Shown here: positions 26,035 through 34,475 of the stretch, one piece after another
Numbering within the stretch: the stretch's first letter is position 1
Layout: every line of letters begins with the position of its first letter
Source: Caballeronia turbans
GTDB taxonomy: Bacteria; Pseudomonadota; Gammaproteobacteria; Burkholderiales; Burkholderiaceae
DNA: 64,000 bases
Assembly (NCBI GenBank): GCA_001544655.2
Contig: FCOD02000017.1
Location: forward strand, 62,001 to 126,000
Reading direction: 5' to 3'
Notes under the pieces: generated by a model
The model's database searches: none
The model's input: the letters and a program-made list of their open reading frames with translations, nothing else
What the model was told of the DNA's origin: nothing
Translations under genes and position numbers: made by a program

Positions 26035-27102
26035 ATGAGCGCGCACGCAGACAGCGCCGTAAGAGCGCAGGAATCAGACCGTTCGGTTTCATATCGGGAG
26101 CGACTCGCAGCACTCAACGTCGCGCCGCTGTGGGACGTCTTGAAAGGGCTTGTCCCTAATGAGCCGCGGCCGAAGGCCAGGCCGCATGCGTGGAAGTGGG
26201 CCGTGATGCGTGACCGGCTAATCGAATCCGGCGCTGTGGTGAGCGCGGAAGAAGCGGAGCGGCGCGTTCTGATGCTGATGAATCCCGGGTTGGAAGGTTT
26301 GCCTAATGCGACCGATACGATCTATGCCGGCCTCCAACTGATTCTTCCGGGTGAGATAGCGCGGGCACATCGTCATAGCCAGTCTGCGTTGCGCTTCGTG
26401 CTCGAAGGCACGGGCGGCTATACGTCGGTTGACGGCGTTCGCACTGAAATGCTGCGCGGCGATTTCATCGTGACGCCCGCGTGGACCTGGCACGACCACG
26501 GCAACGACGGCGATGGACCGGTCGTCTGGCTGGACGGACTCGACGTTCCGCTCGTCAGTTTCCTGCGGGCCGGATTTCGCGAGGAATACGAGGAATCGAA
26601 TCAGTTTCCCCGCACCGGCGAATCCGATCAGGTGCTGACACGTTACTCCGACGCTTTGCTGCCGATCGGTAGCAGCCACGCTGGGCCGACATCGCCGATC
26701 TTCAACTATCCCTATGCGCGCACGCGCGAAGTGCTCGACCGGCTCGCGCGCTACTCGGACGTCGATGCCTGTCACGGCGTCAACGTTCGCTACGCCAACC
26801 CGCTCACCGGCGGCTGGGCCATCCCGACCATTGCCGCGTCGATGCGCTTGATTCCGCGTGGCCTTACCACGGAGTTCTTCCGATCGGTGGAGGGTACGGT
26901 CATCGTCGGCGTCGAGGGTTCGCCTGCCGTCGAGATAGAAGGTGCCGGGCGCTTCGATATCGCCGAGAACGACGTCTTCATCGTGCCGGGATGGAGCCGC
27001 TGGCGCATGAGTGCCGGCGACATCAGCGACGCCGTGATGTTCACCTACTCTGATCGTCCCGTGTACGAGAAGCTCGGCCTTTACCGCGAAACGCGCGGTT
27101 GA
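26035..27102 (+). CDS. nagI: gentisate 1,2-dioxygenase
   Basis: A 355-residue bicupin. The N-terminal cupin has the iron-binding HxH in ARAHRHSQSALRFVLEG followed by YTSVDG and the TPAWTWHDHGND segment, a hallmark of gentisate dioxygenases. Its length is usual for NagI/GtdA. AGAAGGAG precedes the ATG. It opens gentisate between the carboxyl and the adjacent hydroxyl to give maleylpyruvate. It follows the salicylate 5-hydroxylase genes and precedes the hydrolase, so the operon takes salicylate through gentisate. Confidence 0.93.
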   Translation: MSAHADSAVRAQESDRSVSYRERLAALNVAPLWDVLKGLVPNEPRPKARPHAWKWAVMRDRLIESGAVVSAEEAERRVLMLMNPGLEGLPNATDTIYAGLQLILPGEIARAHRHSQSALRFVLEGTGGYTSVDGVRTEMLRGDFIVTPAWTWHDHGNDGDGPVVWLDGLDVPLVSFLRAGFREEYEESNQFPRTGESDQVLTRYSDALLPIGSSHAGPTSPIFNYPYARTREVLDRLARYSDVDACHGVNVRYANPLTGGWAIPTIAASMRLIPRGLTTEFFRSVEGTVIVGVEGSPAVEIEGAGRFDIAENDVFIVPGWSRWRMSAGDISDAVMFTYSDRPVYEKLGLYRETRG

Positions 27103-27125
27103 CTCACCCTGACGCAGGATAAGCC

Positions 27126-27983
27126 ATGAAGATTTGCCGCTTTAACGATAACCGTATTGGCGTTGTCCGTGGGGACAGGATTCACGACATCACGCCGCTG
27201 TTCCACGCTCTGGGTGAGCCGGGCTGGCCATATCCGCCTTACGACTGGATCATCGGAAACTTTCCTCGTATCGAGGACCAGATCGAAACGTTTCTTCGCC
27301 ACGCGGATACGGTGCGGCTGTCGGCGGCCAAGCTGCTCGCGCCGGTCGCCAATCCGGGCAAGATCATCGGGGCGCCGATCAATTACCGCGATCATATCGA
27401 CGAGGCCAATGCGGATCAGCAGATCGCACACGGTAAGACCTTCACCACGCTCGAACAGTTTGGTTTGTTCATCAAGGCACCGACGTCGCTGAACGGACCC
27501 GAAGGTATCGTCGAGTTTCCGTTTCCGGACCGCCGCACCGATCACGAGGTGGAACTCGGCGTGGTCATCGGCAGGCGGGCCAAGAAAGTCTCGAGAGAGA
27601 AGGCGCTCGATTACGTGTTCGGTTATTGCGTGGCGCTGGACATGACGGTACGCGGTCCCGAGTTCGCGGGCTTCCGCAAGTCGGCGGATACGTTCGCGGT
27701 GATCGGTCCGTGGATCACGACCGTCGACGAGATCGAGGATCCCAACACGCTCGACCTGGAACTTACGGTCAATGACGCGCCGCGCCAGAAGTCCAATACG
27801 CAGTACCTGATCTACAACGTTCAGCGGCTCATCGAATACGCATCGGCGATGTACACGCTGCATCCGGGCGACGTCATCATGACAGGCACGCCGGCGGGCG
27901 TCGGCCCCGTGACGCCCGGCGACGTCGTCAAGGCGCGCGTCGAAGGCCTTGGCGACTTGACGATCCGGGTGGCGCGGTCATGA
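27126..27983 (+). CDS. nagK: fumarylpyruvate hydrolase (FAA hydrolase family)
   Basis: A 285-residue fumarylacetoacetate-hydrolase-family enzyme. It has the NYRDHIDEAN segment, the metal carboxylates in TDHEVELGVVIG and the C-terminal GDVIMTGTPAGVGPV motif. In nag/gen clusters this protein splits fumarylpyruvate into fumarate and pyruvate. The isomerase that makes fumarylpyruvate (NagL) is not in this window, so the enzyme may act on maleylpyruvate directly or the isomerase lies elsewhere. It starts 24 bases after gentisate dioxygenase. Confidence 0.88.
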   Translation: MKICRFNDNRIGVVRGDRIHDITPLFHALGEPGWPYPPYDWIIGNFPRIEDQIETFLRHADTVRLSAAKLLAPVANPGKIIGAPINYRDHIDEANADQQIAHGKTFTTLEQFGLFIKAPTSLNGPEGIVEFPFPDRRTDHEVELGVVIGRRAKKVSREKALDYVFGYCVALDMTVRGPEFAGFRKSADTFAVIGPWITTVDEIEDPNTLDLELTVNDAPRQKSNTQYLIYNVQRLIEYASAMYTLHPGDVIMTGTPAGVGPVTPGDVVKARVEGLGDLTIRVARS

Positions 27984-28309
27984 GCCCGGAGACATCTCAC
28001 AGGTGGGTGCCGGCGGCGGAACGATCCTGGTCGAGACGCTCCGGCGTCGTCACGTCGTGCGTGGACCGGATTACGGCTCCGGCGTTGCTGATGCGCGGCA
28101 AGGCGCCGTTCATGTGACCGGTCCGGAGCAGGGCGCGACGCTGCCCGGCAAACCGTGGTGGCGGGCGCTCGAGCCCTGCATCTTCGACAGCAACTAGCGT
28201 GTAACGAACAACACCATTGAAGAGACCGACCCGACTCAAAAACAGGCATCCCACAAGAGGACGACTGCTCCACGAAGTCCGTCGGGGCAGCAATACTGGA
28301 GGAAGACAA
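27984..28309 (+). other. gap after nagK with an unrecognised coding-like stretch
   Basis: A plus-strand frame at 28003-28197, starting with GTG and ending at TAG, gives 64 residues rich in Gly and Arg (VGAGGGTILVETLRRR and onward, ending CIFDSN). I do not recognise it. It has no clear ribosome binding site. It could be the end of a decayed gene. Nothing in it resembles a maleylpyruvate isomerase. Confidence 0.35.
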
Positions 28310-29659
28310 ATGAAACACAAGCTGACGAAGGCCACGAACGAGGGCCGAATGAGCTCGTTCCAGAAGATGGTGCTCGTCGTATGCGTCGCGCTGAGCATGC
28401 TGGATGGCTTCGATGTGCTGGCCGTCGCGTTTTCGGCATCGCACTTGGCATCGGACTGGCATCTCAATGGTAGCCAGCTCGGCGCGTTGCTCAGCGCCGG
28501 CCTGTTCGGCATGGCGGCCGGAGGCTTCATCGTTGCACCGTGCGCCGATCGCATCGGGCGCCGGCCGCTCGTGCTGCTGTGCCTGCTTGCGATCGTCGCG
28601 GGCATGCTGGCTTCCGCATGTGCTCAGACGCTGGAACAACTTGTGGCATTGCGCGTCATGACGGGACTCGGCATCGGCGGCATGATGGTGAGCGTCGCGG
28701 TCATCGCCTCGGAGTACGCGTCCGACAAGTGGAGAAGCGCAGCGATCAGCATGCAGTCGGCCGGCTATACGCTCGGCGCGACGCTGGGCGGCGCTGTGAG
28801 CGCACTGCTGTTGGCACGCTATGGCTGGCGAAGCGCCTTCCTGTTTGGCGGCATCAGCACGGCGCTGGTGATTCCGCTTGCATGGTACGGCCTGCCCGAG
28901 TCCCTGGATTTCCTGATTGCACGGCGACCACAACGTGCGCTGGACAAGGTGAACGCCATCTTGCGGCGCATGAAGCAGGACACGATCGATGAACTGCCGC
29001 GCATCGAGGACTCTCGGGAAGCAAGCGCTGGGTCGGACGAACTGACCACGGCGCCGTCGCTGATCGGGTTGCGGACGCTCCTGATCTGGCTTGCGTTCTC
29101 GCTTGTGATGGCCGGATTCTATTTCGTCATGAGCTGGACGCCGAGGCTTCTGGTCCAGGCGGGCATGTCCGCTTCGCAAGGCGTGACCGGCGGCGTCCTG
29201 CTGAATGCGGGCGGCATTATCGGGTGTACGTTGTTCAGCCTGGTCTCGGGCCGCGGGAAACTTAGAACGCTGCTGACCTCGGCTCTGGTGGTCAGCGGCG
29301 TGCTGCTCTTAATGTTCGGTGCGAACGCTTCGCAACTCCAGTTCGCCATGCCGGCAGCGATCGCATTGGGCGCCGCGATTACCGCATGCGTCGGCGGCCT
29401 TTATTCGCTGACGCCGCTTCTCTATCCGCCGAAAACTCGCGCCACCGGCGTGGGTTGGGCAGTCGGCATGGGCAGACTCGGCGCGATCGCGGCACCGCTC
29501 CTCGTCGGCATGCTGATCGACCACGGCTGGCAGGTCCATCACCTTTACTACCTGTTCGCAGCGCCATTTCTGCTGGCAGTTATCCCTGTAGCGGCCATCT
29601 TCTTCTTCATGAAGCGACAGAAGCACTGGCGTCATTCCGATGCAGTCGAAGCCGTCTAA
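28310..29659 (+). CDS. AAHS-family MFS aromatic acid transporter
   Basis: A 449-residue, 12-segment major facilitator. The aromatic acid:H+ symporter signature LDGFDVLAVAF lies in the first membrane segment, with CADRIGRRPLVLL as the loop 2-3 motif, as in PcaK, BenK and GenK. The ATG at 28310 follows GGAGG. The C-terminus is basic and cytoplasmic. It most likely imports salicylate or gentisate for the nag enzymes upstream, although the 326-base gap allows a separate promoter. Confidence 0.9.
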   Translation: MKHKLTKATNEGRMSSFQKMVLVVCVALSMLDGFDVLAVAFSASHLASDWHLNGSQLGALLSAGLFGMAAGGFIVAPCADRIGRRPLVLLCLLAIVAGMLASACAQTLEQLVALRVMTGLGIGGMMVSVAVIASEYASDKWRSAAISMQSAGYTLGATLGGAVSALLLARYGWRSAFLFGGISTALVIPLAWYGLPESLDFLIARRPQRALDKVNAILRRMKQDTIDELPRIEDSREASAGSDELTTAPSLIGLRTLLIWLAFSLVMAGFYFVMSWTPRLLVQAGMSASQGVTGGVLLNAGGIIGCTLFSLVSGRGKLRTLLTSALVVSGVLLLMFGANASQLQFAMPAAIALGAAITACVGGLYSLTPLLYPPKTRATGVGWAVGMGRLGAIAAPLLVGMLIDHGWQVHHLYYLFAAPFLLAVIPVAAIFFFMKRQKHWRHSDAVEAV

Positions 29660-29717
29660 TTCCCATACGAGAACGGCGCAATTCGCTTATCGATTCACCA
29701 CTTTGTTTGGAAATCAC

Positions 29718-30854
29718 ATGAAAAGGACTTGCCTGGTTGCGGCGGGAGCCGTCTGCTTGCTTGCGGGAGCGGCACACGCGCAAAGCTCCGTCACGCTTTA
29801 CGGCATCATCGACACAGGGCTCGAATATGTGTCCCATGCGAATGCGTCGGGCGACCGCGTTATTCGCATGCCCGCCATCACCGGCTCACTGCCTTCGCGA
29901 TGGGGCCTTCGCGGCAGCGAGGATCTTGGCGGAGGATATCGCGCACTATTTGTTCTTGAGAACGGCTTCAACGTGCGCGCGGGCGATGCGGGTCAAGGCG
30001 GCCGTCTTTTCGGACGGCAAGCCTGGGTAGGCCTCGGTTCGGAATACGGCACGCTGACGTTCGGCCGTCAGTACACGATGACGTTCTACGCGCTGCTCGA
30101 GAACGACGTGATGGGTCCGGCCATCTACAGTCTCGGATCGCTGGACAGCTACATTCCGAATGCCCGAAGCGACAACACCATCGCCTACAAGGGAACATTC
30201 GCGGGATTCACGCTCGGCGCAACCTATTCATTCGGGCGCGACGCGGCAGGAACCGGCAATCCGCCCGGACAGGGCACGTGCGCCGGATCGGTGCCAGGCG
30301 ACTTCCAGCAATGTCACCAGTGGTCCGTGATGGCCAAGTACGACACGCGGAATTTTGGCGCGGTGGTCAGCTATGACCAGCAACGGGGTGGTACGAACGC
30401 AGTCGCCAACTTCTTTGATGGCGTGGCGACGACACCGATTCCCAGCAGCGGCGACAAGGACACACGGGCTCAGGCCAATGCGTACGTCAAATTCTTCGGC
30501 GCGACGATCTCGGGCGGATGGCTTGGACGCTGGGTCGATCCGGCGGCGCAAGCAGCCGCGAGCGTCAAGTCGAACATTTTCTATCTGGGCGCCAGCTACG
30601 TCATCACGCCTTCTCTCTATGTCGATGGAGCGGTCTACCGGATTCTCAATCACGATCACGACACTAGAGCGACGCTCAGTACGATTCGCGGCATCTATTC
30701 CCTATCGAAACGAACGGCCGTCTACGCGCAGGTTGGCTTTCTTGGCAATAGCGCGAGGGCGAGATATACGCCGAGCGCCGGTGGCCCGGGAACGACGCCG
30801 CCGCCCGGGGCGAATCAGACCGGCGTCATGATGGGGCTTCGACAGCTCTTTTGA
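29718..30854 (+). CDS. Gram-negative trimeric porin
   Basis: A second Burkholderia-type porin, 378 residues. It has a signal peptide (residues 1-21, ending AAHA), the first strand QSSVTLYGIIDTGLEY, SRWGLRGSEDLGGGYRALF, FGRQAWVGL and the C-terminal MGLRQLF. A Pro/Gly-rich loop (GGPGTTPPPGAN) near the end is probably extracellular. It parallels the transporter-plus-porin pair at 14877-17455, so each aromatic cluster here carries its own outer- and inner-membrane uptake genes. Confidence 0.92.
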   Translation: MKRTCLVAAGAVCLLAGAAHAQSSVTLYGIIDTGLEYVSHANASGDRVIRMPAITGSLPSRWGLRGSEDLGGGYRALFVLENGFNVRAGDAGQGGRLFGRQAWVGLGSEYGTLTFGRQYTMTFYALLENDVMGPAIYSLGSLDSYIPNARSDNTIAYKGTFAGFTLGATYSFGRDAAGTGNPPGQGTCAGSVPGDFQQCHQWSVMAKYDTRNFGAVVSYDQQRGGTNAVANFFDGVATTPIPSSGDKDTRAQANAYVKFFGATISGGWLGRWVDPAAQAAASVKSNIFYLGASYVITPSLYVDGAVYRILNHDHDTRATLSTIRGIYSLSKRTAVYAQVGFLGNSARARYTPSAGGPGTTPPPGANQTGVMMGLRQLF

Positions 30855-30973
30855 AGATCAGGCGTCCGGCGCTCACGAGTCTGAGGGCAAGGGAGAGTCC
30901 GGACTTCCGAGGACGGAGCTGCCAGCCCGGACAAGCGCCATCGTTGAAATCCACCCAGACTTGGAGATACATA

Positions 30974-31150
30974 ATGAATGTCAGCTCTCATACTGCGGCT
31001 TCACGGGCCTCGACGTTGAACGAACGTGCGGAGCGCTGGAACCGCTTTCGCTGGTCTTGGTCCCCCGCCACGTTTCAGTGGGACTGGATGGACCATCACG
31101 AAGTGCCGCTCGAATCGCATCGCTCGAACGATGGAACCGAACGACGCTGA
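30974..31150 (+). CDS. small hypothetical protein, 58 residues
   Basis: A short frame beginning at ATG 30974 with GGAG at 30963-30966. It encodes a Trp-rich basic peptide (SRASTLNERAERWNRFRWSW and onward). I recognise no family. The spacing and ribosome binding site are good, but the surroundings contain decayed sequence, so it may be the remains of a longer gene. Confidence 0.25.
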   Translation: MNVSSHTAASRASTLNERAERWNRFRWSWSPATFQWDWMDHHEVPLESHRSNDGTERR

Positions 31151-31290
31151 TTGCTTACTCGACGATTTGGGCGATCGTTACCTTGGCTACCGGTTCGCGC
31201 ACCGCAGGCTCAGGTTGCAGCACAATCAGAAGTTGCGTGCAGGGTGCGCTAGCCTCGCGATTGAGCAGCACTGACCGGCGCGCCGGTGAC

Positions 31291-31341
31291 GGCCGAGTTG
31301 GATGGGGAGGCCGTCGCGCATACGTAGCGAAGCTTGAGTAA
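31291..31341 (+). pseudogene. remnant of a cytochrome c gene 3' end
   Basis: The stretch around 31295-31341 and the bases just after it match the end of the cytochrome c gene at about 21544-21600 closely. Examples are GAGTTGGATG against GAGTCGGATG, and ATACGTAGCGA shared by both. The translated end AYVAKLE is like QYVARLR. One base is missing relative to the intact gene and nothing upstream keeps the frame. It appears to be a decayed paralogue, so the 31151-31526 stretch is otherwise non-coding. Confidence 0.45.
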
Positions 31342-31526
31342 GGCGGTGCGAGCGCCGGGCTACACCCTCCCGCCGTGCCGAAGCGCTCGTGGCATGGCGA
31401 GCGATTTTCCCATTTCTAGCGACAAACTGTCTCGCAAATCGGTATTTACCCTCATGAGACTAGCTCATAGAATTCGGGGGCAGCACTTAGAAGATGAATT
31501 GCTGCCACTCGAATCACGGAGGTTTC

Positions 31527-31787
31527 ATGAAGGCGCTCGCCCGAATCGTTATAGCTGTTTCTTTTTTCTCTTTCGCGCTCGGTGCTTCGGCTCAAGCTGC
31601 GGGGGAACGCACCCGCGCTGAAGTCCGCGCAGAGCTCGCTCAGTACGAAAAAGCTGGGTATAACCCAGCCGACTGGATGCATTTTTCAGAGAACCTTCAG
31701 AGTGCCCGCGCGAAGATTGAAGCAACCGGAAAAGGGGCGCAGACCGACAACGAGCAATTCAATGTGACAAGGGAGCCGATTCGGTGA
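31527..31787 (+). CDS. DUF4148 family small exported protein
   Basis: An 86-residue protein with a signal peptide (residues 1-24, FALGASAQA) and the typical DUF4148 body. That body is TRAEVRAELAQYEKAGYNPADW followed by a short hydrophilic tail. These small exported proteins are abundant in Burkholderiaceae and have no assigned function. The start is ATG 31527 behind GGAGG at 31519-31523. It stands alone. Confidence 0.85.
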   Translation: MKALARIVIAVSFFSFALGASAQAAGERTRAEVRAELAQYEKAGYNPADWMHFSENLQSARAKIEATGKGAQTDNEQFNVTREPIR

Positions 31788-31970
31788 CCGGTTCAGCTGC
31801 TAATCGCATAGGGACGTTGAAGCTGCGTTGAACGCACCTCCTGGTCTGCGCCAAGTGGGTCCAGGCGAGCAGGTATCTCTTGCTCTTACCCAAGATCTAT
31901 GCATCGCGGAATGCCGGTTCCTCGTTCACGAGCCCACGCCGGCACTCAGCGCAGACTTTTTGAGGACACA

Positions 31971-32363
31971 ATGCCCAATTTCAGAGCGCTTCTCTTGTCA
32001 GCAGTAGTTCTCGCCTCTGCATTAACCGGAAATGGTTGGGCGCAGCAGCCTCCGATCAACCCAGGACCTGCTGCGCGAGCATCGGACGTTCCGTCGACCG
32101 ACGCTTACAGAACTGCCAACCAAGCCATGATTCAAGGCAAGACGAATTTGCCATACACCGGAGATGCCGACTACGATTTCGTGGCTCAAATGACGCCGCT
32201 TTACCAAGGAGCCGTAGATGTAGCAAAAGTGGAGCTCCAGTATGGAAAGGATCCGGAGCTACGCAAGCTGGCTCAGAGCATGGTGTATTCGCAGCAGGCG
32301 CAGCTAAATTTCATGCGTACGTGGCTTCAGACACACCAGCCAGCACGGACGTCAAAGCAATGA
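31971..32363 (+). CDS. DUF305-like exported protein
   Basis: A 130-residue protein with a signal peptide (about residues 1-24) and a helical body resembling DUF305. The body contains YDFVAQMTPLYQGAVDVAKVEL and SMVYSQQAQLNFMRTWL. In canonical DUF305 proteins the first helix reads MIPHHQGA; here the two His are Leu-Tyr (TPLYQGA), so the presumed metal site is altered. The ATG at 31971 follows TGAGG. It is probably periplasmic. Function is unknown, and the family is sometimes linked with copper. Confidence 0.7.
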   Translation: MPNFRALLLSAVVLASALTGNGWAQQPPINPGPAARASDVPSTDAYRTANQAMIQGKTNLPYTGDADYDFVAQMTPLYQGAVDVAKVELQYGKDPELRKLAQSMVYSQQAQLNFMRTWLQTHQPARTSKQ

Positions 32364-32810
32364 GCCTCTGCTCGCAGACGCAACGCACGCGGGCATCTTC
32401 GTGTGGAACCGCCGCGCGCCACCCCGAAAAACACGACGCCACATATCAGTTCTAGAAGTAACCGGCGAATGAGGAGTCGGTCTCAACTAGTACAATCGCC
32501 GTTAAATTTCGTGGCTTTCCTAGCGACGCTCGGGCAATACTCAAGACGCATCTCTTCGAGACAGCGACGAGCTGCGCCCCGGCTCGCCCTGCCTTGGCGA
32601 CTCCCCGATAAGCAACGGCGCTCAGATGCGCCGCATGCGTTTCCGAACAGCGGAGTAGGTTATTGAAGCGTAGCCGGAATATACATTTCCCCCGCAATGC
32701 CGACGTGCCAGTCGTAAGGATGATAGCAGCAGCGCTCGCTTTAGAGAGATGTCGCACTCAGACGACAGCCAAAGCGTCACTTCTTAGTAGGCTCGAGCGA
32801 TCTGAGCAAA
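32364..32810. other. intergenic, nothing recognised
   Basis: About 450 bases lie between the DUF305-like gene and the end of the LysR gene. Short frames on both strands lack starts with ribosome binding sites or family features. Confidence 0.5.
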
Positions 32811-33701
32811 TCACTGTTGCGCGGTGAGCCGCTTAATCAGCCACGAACCGGCCGGTCCCGGCGGCGCATCCGTGCGGTACATGATTTGTAATGGATACAT
32901 GCCGCCGGGAAGCTCGGGAATGTTGAGGCGAACCAAACGACCTGATGCAAGGTCGTCGCGCACCGAATGTTCGGGCATATAACCCCACCCTAGGCCTGCA
33001 TTCAACAATGCTCGCTTCGCTCCGAGATCGGAAAGCGACCACGTCTCCGGAGCGAACACAGCCATTGTCGTCTTGTCTTCAAAGGCGCTCCGCACGGTAA
33101 GTAGTATTTGCCGATGATGCTTCGATGCGCCCACAACACCTCGTTCCGGCCCGGCTAAAGGATGAGATGGAACGGCGACCGGCATCATCTCGACGGCGCC
33201 AATCGCCACGCGCTCAAGATCAGTTTCGGAGCTATGCAGCAGTCCTCCAATACCTAACCGCGCCACCCCTTGCTGAACTAGCCGCGACACCGCGCTTAGG
33301 GCCTCGACATTGAGCCTTATCGTGACGGTGGGGAATTCTTCTTCAAAGGCCCGGATGGCGTCAATCAGCCTTTCAACCGGGAGCATGACATCAACGACCA
33401 GCGTTAATTCGGGCTCTAAGCCTTCAAGAATGCCGGCGACGCGTGCTTTTAAGTCGTTGAGTCCCCCTGCAAGATTGCGCGCCTGTGCAAGCACGATTTT
33501 CCCGTTATGGCTCAGAGTCAGTCGTCTTGAATTGCTTCGATCAAACAGTTCGATCCCAAGTTGCTCTTCAAGTGCCGCTACCGAGTAGCTAATTGCCGAG
33601 GTAGCGCGGTTCAGTCGCCGCCCCGCAGCAGCGAAACTACCCTCGTCCACCACGGTTATGAAGACGCGAAGCTGGTCAAACGTGGGCGTGCCTACGATCA
33701 T
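32811..33701 (-). CDS. LysR family transcriptional regulator
   Basis: A 296-residue LysR regulator. I placed the start at 33701, where MIVGTPTFDQLRVFITVV gives the usual short lead into the helix-turn-helix (GSFAAAGRRLNRATSAISYSV). The open frame extends 72 codons upstream but crosses a palindrome and has no family sequence. The effector domain is complete. It is divergent from the isochorismatase-like gene at 33831 and probably controls the three-gene unit 33831-36295 through the dyad at 33706-33720. Confidence 0.9.
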   Translation of the reverse strand: MIVGTPTFDQLRVFITVVDEGSFAAAGRRLNRATSAISYSVAALEEQLGIELFDRSNSRRLTLSHNGKIVLAQARNLAGGLNDLKARVAGILEGLEPELTLVVDVMLPVERLIDAIRAFEEEFPTVTIRLNVEALSAVSRLVQQGVARLGIGGLLHSSETDLERVAIGAVEMMPVAVPSHPLAGPERGVVGASKHHRQILLTVRSAFEDKTTMAVFAPETWSLSDLGAKRALLNAGLGWGYMPEHSVRDDLASGRLVRLNIPELPGGMYPLQIMYRTDAPPGPAGSWLIKRLTAQQ

Positions 33702-33705
33702 CGTA

Positions 33706-33720
33706 TTCAAAAGTTTTGAA
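33706..33720. promoter_or_regulatory. perfect palindrome, likely LysR operator
   Basis: TTCAAAAGTTTTGAA is a perfect 7+1+7 dyad and contains a T-N11-A core. It sits four bases upstream of the LysR start and 110 bases upstream of the divergent hydrolase gene, which fits autorepression. Confidence 0.6.
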
Positions 33721-33830
33721 CAACAAGAACGGCATTTTACGGCTATTTCGAAAACGCGATCAAGGTTAAATTTGAAGCGTGCCCAGGCGAGAAGCGCCTT
33801 GGCAAAAATCTCAAAAGATAGGAGTTGGCC

Positions 33831-34406
33831 ATGCATAAGAAAGCCTTTACCCCGGAAAATGCCGCAATTCTGTTGATCGATCACCAAGTTGGGACTCTTG
33901 CCTGGACGCATTCGCACGACTTGAATCTGGTGCGGGAAAATACCTTCAAGCTGGCGCGGATCGCAAAAGCGGCCAAGATTCCTGTGGTGCTCACATCAAG
34001 CATGGAGGACCGTGCTCAGGGGCCTTTGCTCCCTGAGCTACAGGAGATACTTCCGGAAGCCTTCGCTGCCCGTATTAAGCGGCCGGGCATTGTGAACGCT
34101 ATGCACCACGACGGGTTCAATGAAGCGGTTGCCGCTACTGGACGTACGAACCTAATTGTCGCAGGTGTCACGACGGACATCTGTGTCAACTTTCCGGTCC
34201 TTCAGATGCTCGATGAAGGCTATGAAGTCCAGGTGTCGGCGGACGCATCAGCATCGAACACCAAATTCGGTAATGAGATCGCGCTGCGCCGCATGGAAAG
34301 GGCCGGCGCTGTCATTACGACGGTCGACCAGATCATCGCTGAACTTGCTGTCGATTGGACTACTCCTGTCGGCCAGCAACTTGTCGCCATTCTGAACTAC
34401 CACTAA
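33831..34406 (+). CDS. isochorismatase-family cysteine hydrolase
   Basis: A 191-residue isochorismatase-like hydrolase. The catalytic triad is visible: Asp in LLIDHQVG, Lys in RIKRPGIV and Cys in GVTTDICVNFPVL, with a cis-peptide before the Cys region. AGGAG precedes ATG 33831; the TTG six bases earlier is less likely. Family members hydrolyse isochorismate, nicotinamide, ureidoacrylate or act as hydrolases of unknown substrate. The group with a following old yellow enzyme and pirin is common in proteobacteria and probably relates to electrophile handling. Confidence 0.85.
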   Translation: MHKKAFTPENAAILLIDHQVGTLAWTHSHDLNLVRENTFKLARIAKAAKIPVVLTSSMEDRAQGPLLPELQEILPEAFAARIKRPGIVNAMHHDGFNEAVAATGRTNLIVAGVTTDICVNFPVLQMLDEGYEVQVSADASASNTKFGNEIALRRMERAGAVITTVDQIIAELAVDWTTPVGQQLVAILNYH

Positions 34407-34475
34407 ACAACCGTCTTACCGGCACGCCTAACTGCATCGTCCGCGGACGCTTAAAGCAATCATGGAGTACCCATC

